NCBI GenBank assembly: GCA_000787465.1
Contig: JSYX01000211.1
Location: forward strand, 1 to 53,568
Source of the DNA: Thermomucor indicae-seudaticae
Lineage: Eukaryota; Mucoromycota; Mucoromycetes; Mucorales; Lichtheimiaceae
DNA length: 53,568 bases
Direction: 5' to 3'
A program made the position numbers and the translations under genes. Below, in pieces: positions 34,781 to 47,227 of this stretch (position 1 is its first letter; each line of letters opens with the position of its first letter). The notes beneath the pieces were generated by a model, which saw nothing but the letters and a program-made list of their open reading frames with translations, ran no database searches and was not told where the DNA came from.

Positions 34781-35160
34781 TATTAGGCTTATGCGGACGG
34801 AGACATTGTCTACGCTGGAAACTTGATGGGACCAGTCCCTTCGCAATAGCTCCCCACTTTTGGTTTTTCAGAGTTTCATAGATATTGCCCATAGTGTCGA
34901 GCATAATATTCTAGGACGTTACAATGGTAAGATATGTGATACCATGCGACAAGCTATTAATACCTTGATTTGCCAACGTGTCAGGAAGGAGAAGAAGGTG
35001 GGACGGCTTATACGGGAATTCGAAACGGCTGATTTCAACCAGCCGGAACATTGTGTTTTAGGTCCATTCGGTATGCAATAGCTTCATAGTCTACATGGGA
35101 AACCATTTTCAGCAATCGTATATGGTTTAGAAACATGATGATATATGTACTTTCGGACAA

Positions 35161-35454
35161 TTAAGCGGCCAGCGACCACTGGCTCCTTCGCTTTTGCATA
35201 TATATATAAACTGACAACACCGCGATGGGAGCCAATATCGTGCGTTCTGTATAGTGAATAATGTCCGCGTACACCAAAGGGCCAGTGTCCCCCCATGTAA
35301 CAACACCCAAAGACGATGACGCGGCACTCGCCCCCACACGACGAATCGCCCATGCGTAGTATAGAGGGCTGCCCGCCCAACAGAAATGCAGGATTGAGAT
35401 ACCTGCAATCTTGACAGCGCCAAGATGTCCGGACGGGTTTGCCGCCTCGGACAT
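35161..35454 (-). CDS. Possible small membrane protein, unrecognised
   Basis: An ATG-started frame of 97 codons with about three hydrophobic stretches (GAVKIAGISILHFCWAG; two near the C-terminus) and a basic tail ending in RRSQWSLAA. The frame continues upstream to an in-phase acceptor (AAAG at 35496-35497) that could join the open frame at about 35797-35629 (ending RFSIA) through a 133-nt intron with a GTGAGG donor. I do not recognise the family. It could be a small gene, a gene remnant or chance. Confidence 0.35.
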   Translation of the reverse strand: MSEAANPSGHLGAVKIAGISILHFCWAGSPLYYAWAIRRVGASAASSSLGVVTWGDTGPLVYADIIHYTERTILAPIAVLSVYIYMQKRRSQWSLAA

Positions 35455-35992
35455 GTCGATGTGACGTTCACATGCATCGATGGAAGGCGAAGTGCCTTTA
35501 AGAAAAAGAACAGAAGGCAAAAGAACAAAAACGAGTATTCATCAATTTTATATGGTTTGATGATGTCAGCCGTAAGTTTCATGCAACTTGTCTGTTTCAT
35601 GTGATTCTCGGCAAAACTGGATCCTCACTTGCTATCGAAAATCTTTCGGCGTTGTTGGCTATATAACGTCTGGTTTCACATTCGGTTTGGAGGATATACA
35701 ATAAGTCTAACAGGTTGGAATAACGATATTCGACATCAGACAAAGTGGTATCACCATATACATCTGATAAAACATTTCTGTTTTCCACGTAATAACTAAA
35801 AATCTGTCATGTTTTCCCAATACGAAAGAAAAAGTGAAGATCACCAATAAAAAGCCGACGCCTGTCTCAATATAATAGCTGGCCAATTACTTCTTGGCAA
35901 AAGATAGACGCAAAAAGTGGCGTGCAAGAACCAGTATAGCTCGTTTTCCTTTTCCCAGTCCGGTAACGGAACTGAGGTTAACCTTAAAAGGT

Positions 35993-35999
35993 ATAAAAT
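35993..35999 (+). promoter_or_regulatory. TATA box of PMI40
   Basis: GGTATAAAATG lies about 60 bp upstream of the phosphomannose isomerase ATG. Confidence 0.6.
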
Positions 36000-36052
36000 G
36001 ATCGACCTCGGCATCTTTCCTGTCGTTTCAGTTCTTTCTCCCCCACTCCGTC

Positions 36053-37424
36053 ATGCCTGTTCCCGTCTACCGTCTCGAAGCCAAGACGCAATCGTACGAT
36101 TGGGGCAAACTCGGGAATGAATCCAAGGTGGCCCTGTACGCGACCCAATCTGGGGTGGAGGTCGATCCGACCAAGCCGTACGCCGAACTCTGGATGGGCA
36201 CGCATCCGAACGCGCCATCCATTGTCAAGGACGACCAGACACCGTTAAAAGACCTCGTACAGGCCAAACCAGAGCTTAGCACGGAAGAGGTGTACAAACA
36301 GTATGACGGCGATCTCCCGTTCTTGTTCAAGATCTTGTCGATCCGCAAGGCGCTCTCCATCCAGGCTCATCCGGACAAGGAGCTAGGTGCTCGTCTTCAC
36401 AAAGAGTTCCCCAACATGTACAAGGTACGCAAAGACGGAATCCTTTGTTTGTTATTCGAACTAAACTTTTTCCTTTCATTGTAGGATCCGAACCACAAGG
36501 TATGATGATGCTTTCAAGAGGATAAATAGGAGTCTAATGGTTTTCCTTTTTCCGCAGCCGGAAATGGCTATTGCGCTCACACCGTTTGAAGCATTGTGCG
36601 GCTTCAGACCTCTGGAAGAAATCCAGCAGCATATGGAACAATACCCGGAATTCGTCGAGCTGATCGGCACTGAAGTCAGTCAGGAGTTTAGTGCGACTAT
36701 TCAGCACGGTGAAGAGGAAAAAAAGAAAGATGCGTTGAGGGCCGTCTTTTCTGCGCTCATGCATAGTCCTCAAGAGCGAGTGACAGAACAGCTTTCGAAG
36801 CTGACGGGACGCTTACGGCAGGAAAAGAAGGACGATCCGTTGCACGAATTGATTCTTCGGCTAGACCAACAATACCCAGGAGGCGACGTCGGCGTGTTCT
36901 CGGTGCTTCTGCTCAACTATATCGTCTTGAAACCAAGTGAGGCGATCTACTTGGGCGCGAATGAACCCCACGCGTACCTGTCCGGCGACTGTGTGGAATG
37001 CATGGCCGCTAGCGACAACGTGATTCGAGCAGGTCTCACGCCCAAATTCAAGGATGTCAAGGTGCTGGTGGATATGCTCACCTACAGATACGGACGCATC
37101 GATTCCAAGGATATCAACATGTACCATTGGGGTGCTTCCACCGTCGTTTACAACCCGCCCATCGACGAATTTTCAGTGATGCGGACGCGCTTGAACGCGG
37201 GAGAAAACGATGAACATCGACCTGTCGCTGGACCAAGCATCTTGATCGTCACGGCAGGCAATGGTTCGCTTCGAGCAGAATTGGACAACACCACAAGCGA
37301 TTTTCTTCTTGAAACCGGATACGTCTACTTTATTGGCGCCAACGTACAACTGACTCTAACGGCTGGCGATAAGGAACTTGAGCTTTACAGAGCATTCACC
37401 TCTATTCCCGATCTGCAACAATAA
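36053..37424 (+). CDS. PMI40: Mannose-6-phosphate isomerase (type I)
   Basis: Exons 36053-36424, 36485-36499, 36558-37424; 417 residues. The zinc enzyme interconverts fructose-6-P and mannose-6-P, supplying GDP-mannose for glycoproteins and cell-wall mannan. Zinc ligands by homology with Candida PMI are Gln104 and His106 (LSIQAHPDK), Glu131 (HKPEMAIALTPFEAL) and His267 (GANEPHAYLSGDC), with catalytic Arg286 (NVIRAGLTPKFKD). The middle exon has only 15 nt, encoding DPNHK; it completes the conserved DPNHKPEM motif that carries the zinc ligand, so the model is well constrained. Both introns are GT-AG, 60 and 58 nt. The gene converges on FMP27 with about 140 bp between stop codons. Cytosolic, no targeting signal. 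Confidence 0.95.
36485..36499 (+). other. 15-nt microexon of PMI40
   Basis: GTAG precedes and GTATGA follows the 15 bases GATCCGAACCACAAG (Asp-Pro-Asn-His-Lys). Skipping it would keep frame but delete part of the metal-site motif. Confidence 0.9.
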
Positions 37425-37564
37425 AGGACTACGATATCTTTGAGAGTAACACGGCTTAATTATTGGCAGCGACGATGAAGATATTTACAAGAGCAAGAAT
37501 GGTATTACATGTATATGAGGGGAATATTAACTATTAGTTATGTGTACGTCTCAATGACTGCGTG

Positions 37565-40500
37565 TTAGCCCCCAAGGCTCTTGACACTTTCCGGACGTGT
37601 CATTCGACTGCTAGATGCTGTGCCCTTTCCTTTACCCGCTTTTGTAGAACTAGATAGTGAATAAATTGGGCCGTTATATCTTTTTCCTAGTAGCAATCTT
37701 CCTTTGGCCGTCAGGTCTTCATCAAGCAAGGATGATGCCGTAATGGCCCCATTTGAGTTATTGGCTATATCGGTACTGTCAATACTAGGGCGTTTGTCGT
37801 CGCGGATATTTTCCTCTTCCGTATTTCTTAACTTTTTGCTTCTATAAAGCGACATCAGATTAGCTTTACAAGCTATATAACATTCAAAGATATAACTTAC
37901 TTGCGTGCCCACGGTAAAAGACGTCGTGTATGACTTTGCTCCACATGTTGCTCTGGTTCCCAAAGACTCAGAGAATGAAGAGATACTGCATCATTCTCCA
38001 ATTCGCCATCCTCATATTCATCTTGGGAACTGTCAGTGGACTCAAAGAGGTGATCTTGATCATCCAGAAAACGGTGCTGATTGTCTAGATCCTCTGGGAT
38101 AGCAGATGACGTGCTGTGCATAGATATAGTGGATTCTCCTAAATGTGTTACATGTTCGCGAGGCTGGTGTCGACGGATGGTGAGCTTTTCTTTTAGCAAT
38201 GCAGTGCTGTTATGCAATACAGCTGCCCGCAAGAAGTCTTTTGCAAACATGGAATAAGCTTCTACAGATATCTCACCAAGACATTCCATCTTTACCTTTC
38301 TTGATAGTGGATAGTAGCTCATACCAAGACCACGTCTTGTTACGATATTCCAAGTTGGGTTGCTGAAAGACGAACTCGCGCAAATCCTCGATATTTTTTT
38401 CTTTTTGACCCTGCAATATACATTTAGAAATTTCAAGCAAGGAAACATCTATACACAACGTGTCACGTACCTGGTAACTGAGACAATGCTTCGTCCCGGG
38501 GATCTTGACGAGAATGAACGTACGGTTTGTTGAAGCACGTTTCTTCATCACAGAGAGATCGTCTGCTTCAGACTTTTTCCATTTCTTGCGTTTACCATGC
38601 ATTAAACCTTTTCTGCCGAACGACGAAGGCGGTGTTTGTAGAGTAACAGTCGGCTGCTCCATGGAAGTAGCATCAGTATCTTTTAAAGTATTTACAGTTG
38701 GATCATGATAGTCTCCATCATCCAGCATTGTAGAGTAGGACGCATGCATATCGGCATTCGACACTGACTGCTGTATGTCTTTGGACTCGGAAAAGTCATT
38801 GCCTGTAAGCGACGTTGAATGGCCCAGGGAGTTAGGGCTTTGAGGCGCGGATGGCGACCGCGGCGCGTTATCTCCTGCCTGTTTTTGGCGTCTTTCGGCT
38901 GGGAAAAAGTATGATGCCAAAGCCTTGCCAAACTCGTACGTCATTTGCAGTTTGAGGGGAAACAAGTTGATCTCCAGATGTTGTACGACTGGAATACCGC
39001 CAACAGGAGCCAAATCGACGAGGTACCCTCTCAGCATCTTATGCCGCGAGAAATCAGGAACCTTCTGAGGATTTACATAGTATGGCCCCAACACATCTGT
39101 GAAAACTGGTGACGGAGAAGTGTTCTTGACACTCAAAGTATCCACTTCCAAAGTATTGCTGCTCGACCGGTCCTCTTTACTGATCAGTATGTACGTCGTG
39201 TTGCTCAAGTTCCACTCGCACAAGGGAGTATTGTCCTCCATCCGCATTTCCCAAAGAAGTTTTCTGGCAGAAAACACAAACTTCAAGTTCGTCTTTGACT
39301 CGTCGTAATCCTTGCGTTGGTTGGTTTGAGTGAGCTTAATCGCTTCCATGGCGAGGTAAAGGTCTTCACGAGACTCCTGCAGCGCTGCTTGGATTGTCCT
39401 AAACTCTTCAATCTGCTTAGCGTTTAAAAGTGCAAGGTTTTGACGATATTGATAATGCGCCTCCAGGAGTTGCCGCACCCTGTCCTGAAGAGCTGCAATC
39501 TTCATCATAGCGTCATACGGGCTTGTTCGGTCCGATGCCATTAATATCTCACGCAGCCGCGCAAGTCGCTCCTTTTTTGCAGGCTCTTTGTACAATAAAA
39601 GATCAGTGACGACCTCATATACAGCGTTGTATTGTGATGAATTGGCAGTGAAAGCCAGTTCTGGAAGATTCAGATGTACTGAATCACACCGCTCCTCAAA
39701 CGGATGAGTCTCCGCGAATACCGTGGATTTAGTCTTGAATCGAAGTTGGTTGTATTTATCGTATTGAATTGTAGCGGCCAGTTTGTGAGCAACACGCTGG
39801 AACTTATCCGTCCGATCCACATAGTTGATCAGCATTTCGAGGGGAATCCATGCTAGCCAACGGTCGCTTTGCTTAGCTCCATAATGATTATCTAGCAGCA
39901 AGTCCACGCTGTCGAACTGCTCTTTCTTCGCGACAAACACATGCAAATTGTCCAAGCTCACGATTGTTCTCTTCTTGACAAGTTCCATTTCCACGTCAGG
40001 TTCAGTCGTATCCATAATGTTGAGACCTTTTACTTGGATTCGCTCGTTCGCCAAAAGCACCAGGCTATCAGGATCGCGATCACTCTGCAAGCTGATCTGA
40101 GGATGAAGCATATCCACCAAGAAATTGCTCTTGATCTCGTAGCCCTCGGGAATGCTATCCTTTTGCATAACCGGATCGTTCACATTACACTGCTCACTAT
40201 CCGATGCAATAACAGCGGGTTTATCCTTTTCAACACCCTCTTCAATTTCATTGAGAGCAACGAAATTCGTTTCTTGCTCGTCTAAAAGTTTCTGGATAAG
40301 TTTCTCTGCCATGGCGCTGTCGAAGAAGCCATCATCGTCGTCTAGCATAACAGCGCTTGGTTTCCGGCGCCTTTCGCGTTGGGCTTCATCAGCAAGGTCG
40401 CGAAGGAATTTTATGGATCGCATCGAAACGTAGTAAGATAGCGCACGTTTGTGCGCTTGCAGGTCCAGAAAGTGATAAATGACATTTCGGACCGCATTAT

Positions 40501-43500
40501 TCCAGATGATCTGAGGGTTGTGCACAATACATCGTTGCTTGAAATAGCCCATCAATTCTTCCCACTTCACTAAAGAATCGCGCCCGAATACTGTCGACGT
40601 TGAATAAGACGCGTTGTCTGGAGGATGACTGCCGGAGACGTTGGGCATGGTTTGAGTTGATAACTCCTTTAGATACCGTTGAATGAGATCGCGCTTCTCA
40701 AAAAGGACTTCGGTTTTGTCGACTATCGATTTAGACTAGGCGTTAAAATAGAAAAGAGTTAGAACATTGCAACGAAAAGAAACGATACTGAAAGTACCTC
40801 TGATAGCAAGCTTTTATCCCCGAGCTCTGCAAACCTGCTTTCCACTGTCTGCAATCTTGCTTGATGCTTGCGGATCTGTATATCAATATTTCGACAACGC
40901 TCTGCGAGAAAACTCATTTGCAGTTCTCGTGTATCTATGTGGGACATGTTACTAATGAGTCGAACACTGGTCGGAAACGATTTCGGAAACCTACCAATAG
41001 CCGTGCCCATGATGCAGTTGTGCGTGTGTCTCAAATAGCGATACTCCTCCGAATCAGCAGGACTTGTCTGTCTCAGATAATACACGCAGGGTGAGAAGGC
41101 AAACGGTAATACTTTGACAGAGGAAGGACTGGCGTGCCGTGTCGAGTTTAAATCCACAAAATCGTAGGGATCTACCCAATCCGAGGGTTCCGTATCTTCG
41201 CCCGGATTGCCGTCCAAACCATCCATAAGATCAGGATCTGTGCTGCAATCACTTGATTCGCTAGTTCCAGCCACGGAAACTGCCAGTACAGTGGACTTGC
41301 CGCCATCGTTTGGCGAGAAACTGGCATGGACTGCACGAAGATCAATATTTTTCAAATGGATCTCGACTTCATGCATTGGCCAGTTAGCCTTTAGGCGTTT
41401 CTGGTCGAGCTTGTGGCTAGCAACATTTATGATTTCGCGTCTTTGATGGATGTCCACATTAAACGCGGCAACCAGAGCTTTCAAACCGACCATGTCCCCA
41501 GAGCCTTCAATAGATCCAGAGTCGACAGTATTCTCATCCTTGTAGAAATAGCTGATAGTCAGAGGATGTAGCATGATCTTGTACTTCATCGTGCTCATGT
41601 GTTTGCCAAACTTCTTTGTTGGTCGAGGGTCATCCTTGGGAAACAGAGTTCCGTTGCGCAGTGGGTAGCTCATTGCACCACCAAATAATCGAAACCATTT
41701 GACAAAATGGTCTATGAACCCTGGGTTTAGATGCATGGAGTTCATGGTAGCGTTTGCGATATCCACTTTATCGGTACTCTCGGCCGAAAGTTTGACTATG
41801 CTGATGGAAATGTGTATGAAGTCGGACCGAAACCCATCATATGCATCATAATCCTAGTATTCGTCAGCCAACTTGTAGGGAGTCTCAAAACGATAACTAC
41901 TAACCTTTGCTTTATCCCCTAATGATTGGACACTTTGTGGTGTGCGATACTGAACTTTATAATGCGGCAGAAAATGTAGAGATCGACAACGAGACCGCTC
42001 GGTGCTGACTGAGTATCTCTTATCTCGGTAACAGTCTGAGCATCCCGAGCAGATTCTTTCCAGCTGGCACCCTATACCCATCCGAATGCCATCCGACAAT
42101 TTGAGCGCAACTTTACGGAACCTCTCGCCTGACACTTGTGAACGAAATGACGATAGGGTACGAGCTCTCCTAGGGAATGATGGCTGACTCCCTTGGGTGC
42201 CATAGTCTGCTGTCAAGTTGAGCGCATCTTCGTCGCACATGTTTGTTTTAGGCGCGACATAGCGCGCAGTAAAACCACCATTTTCCAAGTCTGGGACACC
42301 AAAGGCGTAGTCTCGACTAATAATCTGTATCACTTCTCGATCGGTATTAGGGTGTCCTATCAGACAGACAACGTCGTTTCGCCATAATTTGGCTAGACCC
42401 AAACCGCGCTCGCTCGTTTCGTACGGGTCACGAGTACCTTTCATGAGGAAAGCCAAATCCCCGCCACCAACGAAGGATATCTTGGTTCTAGTATGAATCA
42501 TTAGGCGGATCTTATCCCAAAAGCCCACTTTAGATGACGGGTCCACAGGAGGCCTGGTGAAAGAGTCCAACACCCTTGAAATATCCTGCACGGCCGGTTG
42601 ATATGGCACAGACCACGAAATACATGACATGCCAGGCGTATGCACATAAATATCCACTATCGAATAAAATTTGGCCGGTGTCGCTGTACGCGCTATATCC
42701 ACCGTGTACATGATACTCTCTTCATTTACAATGGATATCGTAATACGTCTGGTCGCGTCTAGATTGCCCAGCTCATCACTAAAAACGTAATCGCCAGAAA
42801 GTGACCAGGATGGCTGATCGGCGCTTGCTGGTGGTGGGACCAGAAGCACAGGGATAGGATAATCACGGATCTGCGCCCAAGTCTCCCCTGCACTCCAATT
42901 CAGGCGAAAGGGTATAAGCGTGGAGTACTTTGTATCCAGAGGGACACCTTTCCCAATATCGTGTACAAAAAGCTGAGTGTCACATAATCGAAACGTCGGT
43001 TTATCGATCTGTATGTTCATGTTGACCATTCCAAAATCAAACAGAGGAGGTTGAGAAGGAAGTGCCAACGTCTCGATAGTAAATAGCTTGGACAGATCCT
43101 GAGAGTCTTCGTTTTGCTCGTCAGATAGTTCATCCAATTGACCGTCTGTACATGCATCGCGATAATCTGAGCGCCTTGCTTCCTCATGTTCTGCTTTCTC
43201 CTTCTCGATCGCTGAACGGATATGCTTAATCCATGAAGCTGCATTATGTTCTTGCAGACCTTGCCAAGCGTCGCTAACTCTAGCGTCCGGAGATTCATCT
43301 TCAATCGAACCGCGCCGAAGTATGCCGTCATGCTCTTTGTTTCCCATACCACTGAAAGATCGTTTTCGCTCTTGCTCGCTATCTAATCCTTTCCCAGCTG
43401 TCTCCTTTTGGGAAGAATACGGTGTGTGTTTAACCGTTTGAGCTTTTAACTTGAAGGCGTCTTCCAATGCAAGGCGATTCGATTGCTCGACTATTCCTGT

Positions 43501-46500
43501 CCGCCAGATGATCCGTAACCGTGCTTCGAATGGATCATCGTCCATCTGCAGCCGAAAAGTGTCGCACTTCAATGAAATAGCAGGTAGCGATGTAGGGCTC
43601 TTTTGCAAAGATGGTCCAAAGAACGTAAAACTGCCAGGGTCTTTAATCCTTTGATGCAATGTCTTGATAGACTTGACAAGGTTTACCCCGTTATCCACGA
43701 TATCCGCTACCAAGAATTCGTAAGGCACTCTCAGAAACAACTTTGACATGGCTAGCTGGTATCGATCTCGCAGAATGTTTGCATCACCGTCTTTCTCTTT
43801 GATTGCTGATAACTGCACATTATCGAATTCAATAAGCTGATCCCATTTATCCAAGTCTCTTGGCGAAACACCGAAAAGCGTGATGTTGTGGATACTAACA
43901 GACGGCTGCCATTTCAGGCCATCACTTGTCTGCGCCCTCAAGCCGTCCATTCGCAGATAAAGCTTTGTATCGTATGGCAGGGTTATTGACATGTCAATGC
44001 GATTGATCTGCAGCTGTAGTTGTGCAATGATAAGCTTGCGTCGTTTTCCAGGGCTTTCCGTTGCTCGATCTTTGTGTCCCGCAGCATATTTCTGTTTTAG
44101 CTTTTGGACTGCAATAAGCAACAGTAACAAACTGTAGTGGAAACCAATTGAATAGGTTATTCCAAACTTTTTAACTACCACCGCAGGAGTCAACATCAGA
44201 GAGCCCGTAACATTTTTTGCCACATGCGCCGTCATGTTGATATGGGAGCACCAAAAGAAGAGACCATTGTTCCCAAGTTCTACTTTAGTCATACTCTTCT
44301 TGGCTTTCGACGGGAACATGTTATGGATGGTGACTCGTTGCAGAGACGCGCGCAAGTTTCCCATTCGATCCGATTCATCAATTGATGTCCCTTGCGTACT
44401 GTCATCTACTCGCTTCTCTAACTGATGTGAAAGCCGTTTTGACGTAGTTGAAGCTGCGCCAGTAAAGTACACAGAAGTTTCACCGAGAGTTAGGATATGG
44501 CGTACTATAATATCTCGCATTGGTGAATTGTCCATATATCCGGATGGGACTTCCCTGTGCCCTTTCAGTCCACGATCGATTCCACTCATGATGACCGAAG
44601 TCTTAGTTGCCGATGCAGTCACCTTGATATGTCTCAGTAAGTCTGGTGATATATCGACGTCCCTCTTGTTCGCATCTTTAGGTGTATTAAACTTGCTGCT
44701 TTCATCAAAAATAGTCAACAAGAAATCAACCATCTGATGTTCGTCCCCGTTTATCACGAGTTTGTCAAGCGAAATATCTACTTCGTTATGCTGCTTTCTG
44801 CAGTCCCAGATTACGGCCACTTGATTTTCTTCCACGCTCTCACTCTTCATCTGCATCTGCAAAGTCACGACCGCGGCATCAGCATGCAGCAGATAGTGTT
44901 CATAGACAGGCGCTAATTTGTTGCCATATTTTGAAGCGTGTACACCAAAATTTGTTGCTCTGAGAGTTGTTCTGAACTGATATACCCAATCCGCGTCATG
45001 GTGCTTATTTGCCGTATCCAATTCAAACTTTTCACGCCAGCTCTTCCGGAATAACTTAGTCCAGGGTCTTGATTGCCGTCTTTTTCGCATTGTGTACTCT
45101 AGACTAACGGAAAACTCTTCACTGTCGAATCCAGGAGATAAGGGTGGAGATCCAGGTGGCGTTGATATTGACTGGGTATATTTTGCGGTATAGCTGCCAC
45201 AAATCTCCAACGAGATACTGGACCATTCAATTGTCCCTTGCTCAATTCCATCAAGTCCTTTTCGTCGACTGTCCATAAATTCTAATGATGGCTTTTCAAA
45301 TGTTAAAACTAACCGAACGCTCGGAAGTCCTCCAAGTATCCTTCGGTCAGTCCATTGTCGACCAGATACATCCGAGGACTGGGTCGAAGATGGTGCACTG
45401 CTGCGCTTACTGATAGGTAACTTCTCTAGGAGTTGTCGCTTACCAATGTCGACAACGACCTTTGGATTTTGTAGAGTAACTGATACCGTGAGTAAATGTA
45501 CAGTTTGTGAAGTATTGCCATGTTCGTTTATGTCCGACCATGCCAAATCCCTTGTCATAGATAAACCTCTTCCCAAGACGAATATTTCTGGTAATGTTCC
45601 CATCACGCGGATTTTTCGAATCATCAACGGTTCGATACAATCTGTTGCCAATTCCGGTCTGTTGTTGAATATGGACCATGTAGCTTGATCCATATCGCCG
45701 CGAACGTCGTAGACAGGTGCAGCTGCTCGTGACCGACTGCTGTCTCTAGTTGTTAGCGAGACTCTGGTAGAACGTAATCTGACAGACATGTACATCTCGT
45801 CTGCTGTCTCTGACGTAAGGCCCATGTCTGCTATGGACAGTGCAAATGTGCGAAACAGTCGAATCCACGGTGGTTTACTTTGCTTGGATTTATATCTACC
45901 ATCCGTTCGAGTTGTATCCGAAACAGGTATCTTTGGTTGCATGGAACGAACTGCTGAAGCAAGTTGTGAGATCTGATCCAATTTGATCTGCAGTGCATCC
46001 ACCTGCATATTCACATGAATATCTTTGAGCGTCAGACATCCCGCTGACAGATGGCAAGAAATAGCGACTCGGCTTCCCAGTGGTAAGCTGCACATTTCCA
46101 CGCTCTGTTGATTCTGGCCTCCCAGAAAGTCTCGAAATCCGACATATCCTGCCTGCACTGTGATCTCAAAATATTTTTCTTTGAAGAGATGTTCAGCCCG
46201 CTTCAAAGAATGCCGCTGGCGGCGGGCATGAAATGAAAACGTGCCATCATTTTCTGTTGCCGAAGCGGAATCGGATTTAATGTCCGGTTCGACCGACAAT
46301 GATGAAGATGGTGTGATATCACACCGTGTCATAGCTGCAAAAAGCACCGAGCTAAAATTGAGTTGTTCAATATAAAGCATGCCGATTTGACCCAGCGATG
46401 CACTCAGGTTCTCCACCTGGACATCCACATAGTTCGCCAAACCAGCCATAAGCAGCTGAGCCGGAAGCGCTGACGTAAATTTGAGCACGTATTTGACAAT

Positions 46501-46908
46501 GGATAACGAATACCACCATGGTATCCGTTTGAGCGAATCACCCATAGTGGAAAGTCTCCGATTAAGTCCATTAGTTGGCTGCCTTCCACGCTGTGCCGTA
46601 GTTGATCGAAGAGCTGAAATGTCGCTAACTGAGACTATAATGTCACATAGATGAATAGTAATCCATGCTGATGATGACGAGTATATTGGACGTTTCAATC
46701 GCGTCTTAATTTTTCCGACCGAGATCGACCACTTTGGCTTGCTGTGATCTGAATCGTCACAATGATGATACCGAATGTCAGTCATAGAAAAGAATCCAAA
46801 GCGTCCAAACTGCAAATGAAACCGAAGCTTTAGGATCCAACGAAAAAGCGACACCAGAAAAAGCAACAATGATAGTATGACGGCATATTGCACTATGCTG
46901 AGAGACAT
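37565..46908 (-). CDS. FMP27: FMP27/BLTP2 bridge-like lipid transfer protein
   Basis: Six exons (46908-41905, 41853-40798, 40735-38471, 38410-38296, 38237-37901, 37841-37565), 3017 residues; introns 51, 62, 60, 58 and 59 nt. An N-terminal membrane helix (MSLSIVQYAVILSLLLFLVS) anchors the protein; the rest is repeating-groove beta structure of the VPS13-like lipid-transfer superfamily. The GFWDK domain is near residue 1460 (VGFWDKIRLMIHTRTKISF) and the family-specific C-terminal blocks LKNIDLRAVHASF, KSIVDKTEVLFEKRDLIQRY and EKNIEDLREFVF are present. Orthologues are yeast Fmp27/Hob1, fly Hobbit, plant SABRE and human BLTP2 (KIAA0100), acting at ER-plasma membrane contacts. The frame extends upstream past the ATG into an inverted repeat; the first ATG that precedes the helix is 46908, and the upstream extension starts with TTG. 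Confidence 0.92.
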
Positions 46909-46995
46909 GACAAGTCTCGTCGGCAGTAATGGTGGGACTAGGTGGAAAAGTGCGAGGAAGAGAGAACTGCCCGCCCGAAACGAGCGTGTACACTC

Positions 46996-47072
46996 TATCC
47001 AGAAAGTAATTTCGTCCCCCAATGAAAATTGATGTCGCATTCTCGCAAGTGTGAATTTCGCATTTCCCAAAA
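46996..47072 (-). repeat. Inverted repeat, left arm (in FMP27 upstream region)
   Basis: 77 bp whose minus strand matches the plus strand at 47860-47937, with three base changes and a one-base indel by eye. It lies between the divergent starts of FMP27 and the 47228 gene. Read on the minus strand it still encodes GNAKFTLARMRHQFSLGDEI, the same peptide (two changes) as the C-terminal part of the neighbouring gene. Confidence 0.9.
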
Positions 47073-47147
47073 TTAGATTTCGCGCGGACGAATCAGATGT
47101 CGCATATCCAGGAGGTCTTGTCGCACAAAGCTTGGCACCTCGAGGAG

Positions 47148-47156
47148 TATATAAAG
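47148..47156 (+). promoter_or_regulatory. TATA box of the 47228 gene
   Basis: TATATAAAG lies about 75 bp upstream of the ATG at 47228. Confidence 0.6.
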
Positions 47157-47227
47157 TACGTAAGCGTTTTCAGCCTCAGCTTTCCTGCTTCCTACCACAC
47201 CGTACATTTGAAGCTTCACATCGCAGA

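Larger units (their letters stand above)
32247..36052. other. Gene-poor region with a MITE
   Basis: 3.8 kb without a firm gene. It contains the CPA2 promoter (left), the 144-bp MITE at 34637-34780, some protein-like open frames (34860-35081 plus; 35161-35454 and about 35597-35797 minus) and the phosphomannose isomerase promoter (right). Other short frames have no recognisable content. Confidence 0.6.

Noticed and set aside
47070..47070. FMP27 start at the far end of the frame
   Set aside because: The codon is TTG and the extension is repeat sequence; ATG 46908 directly precedes the family-typical membrane helix.
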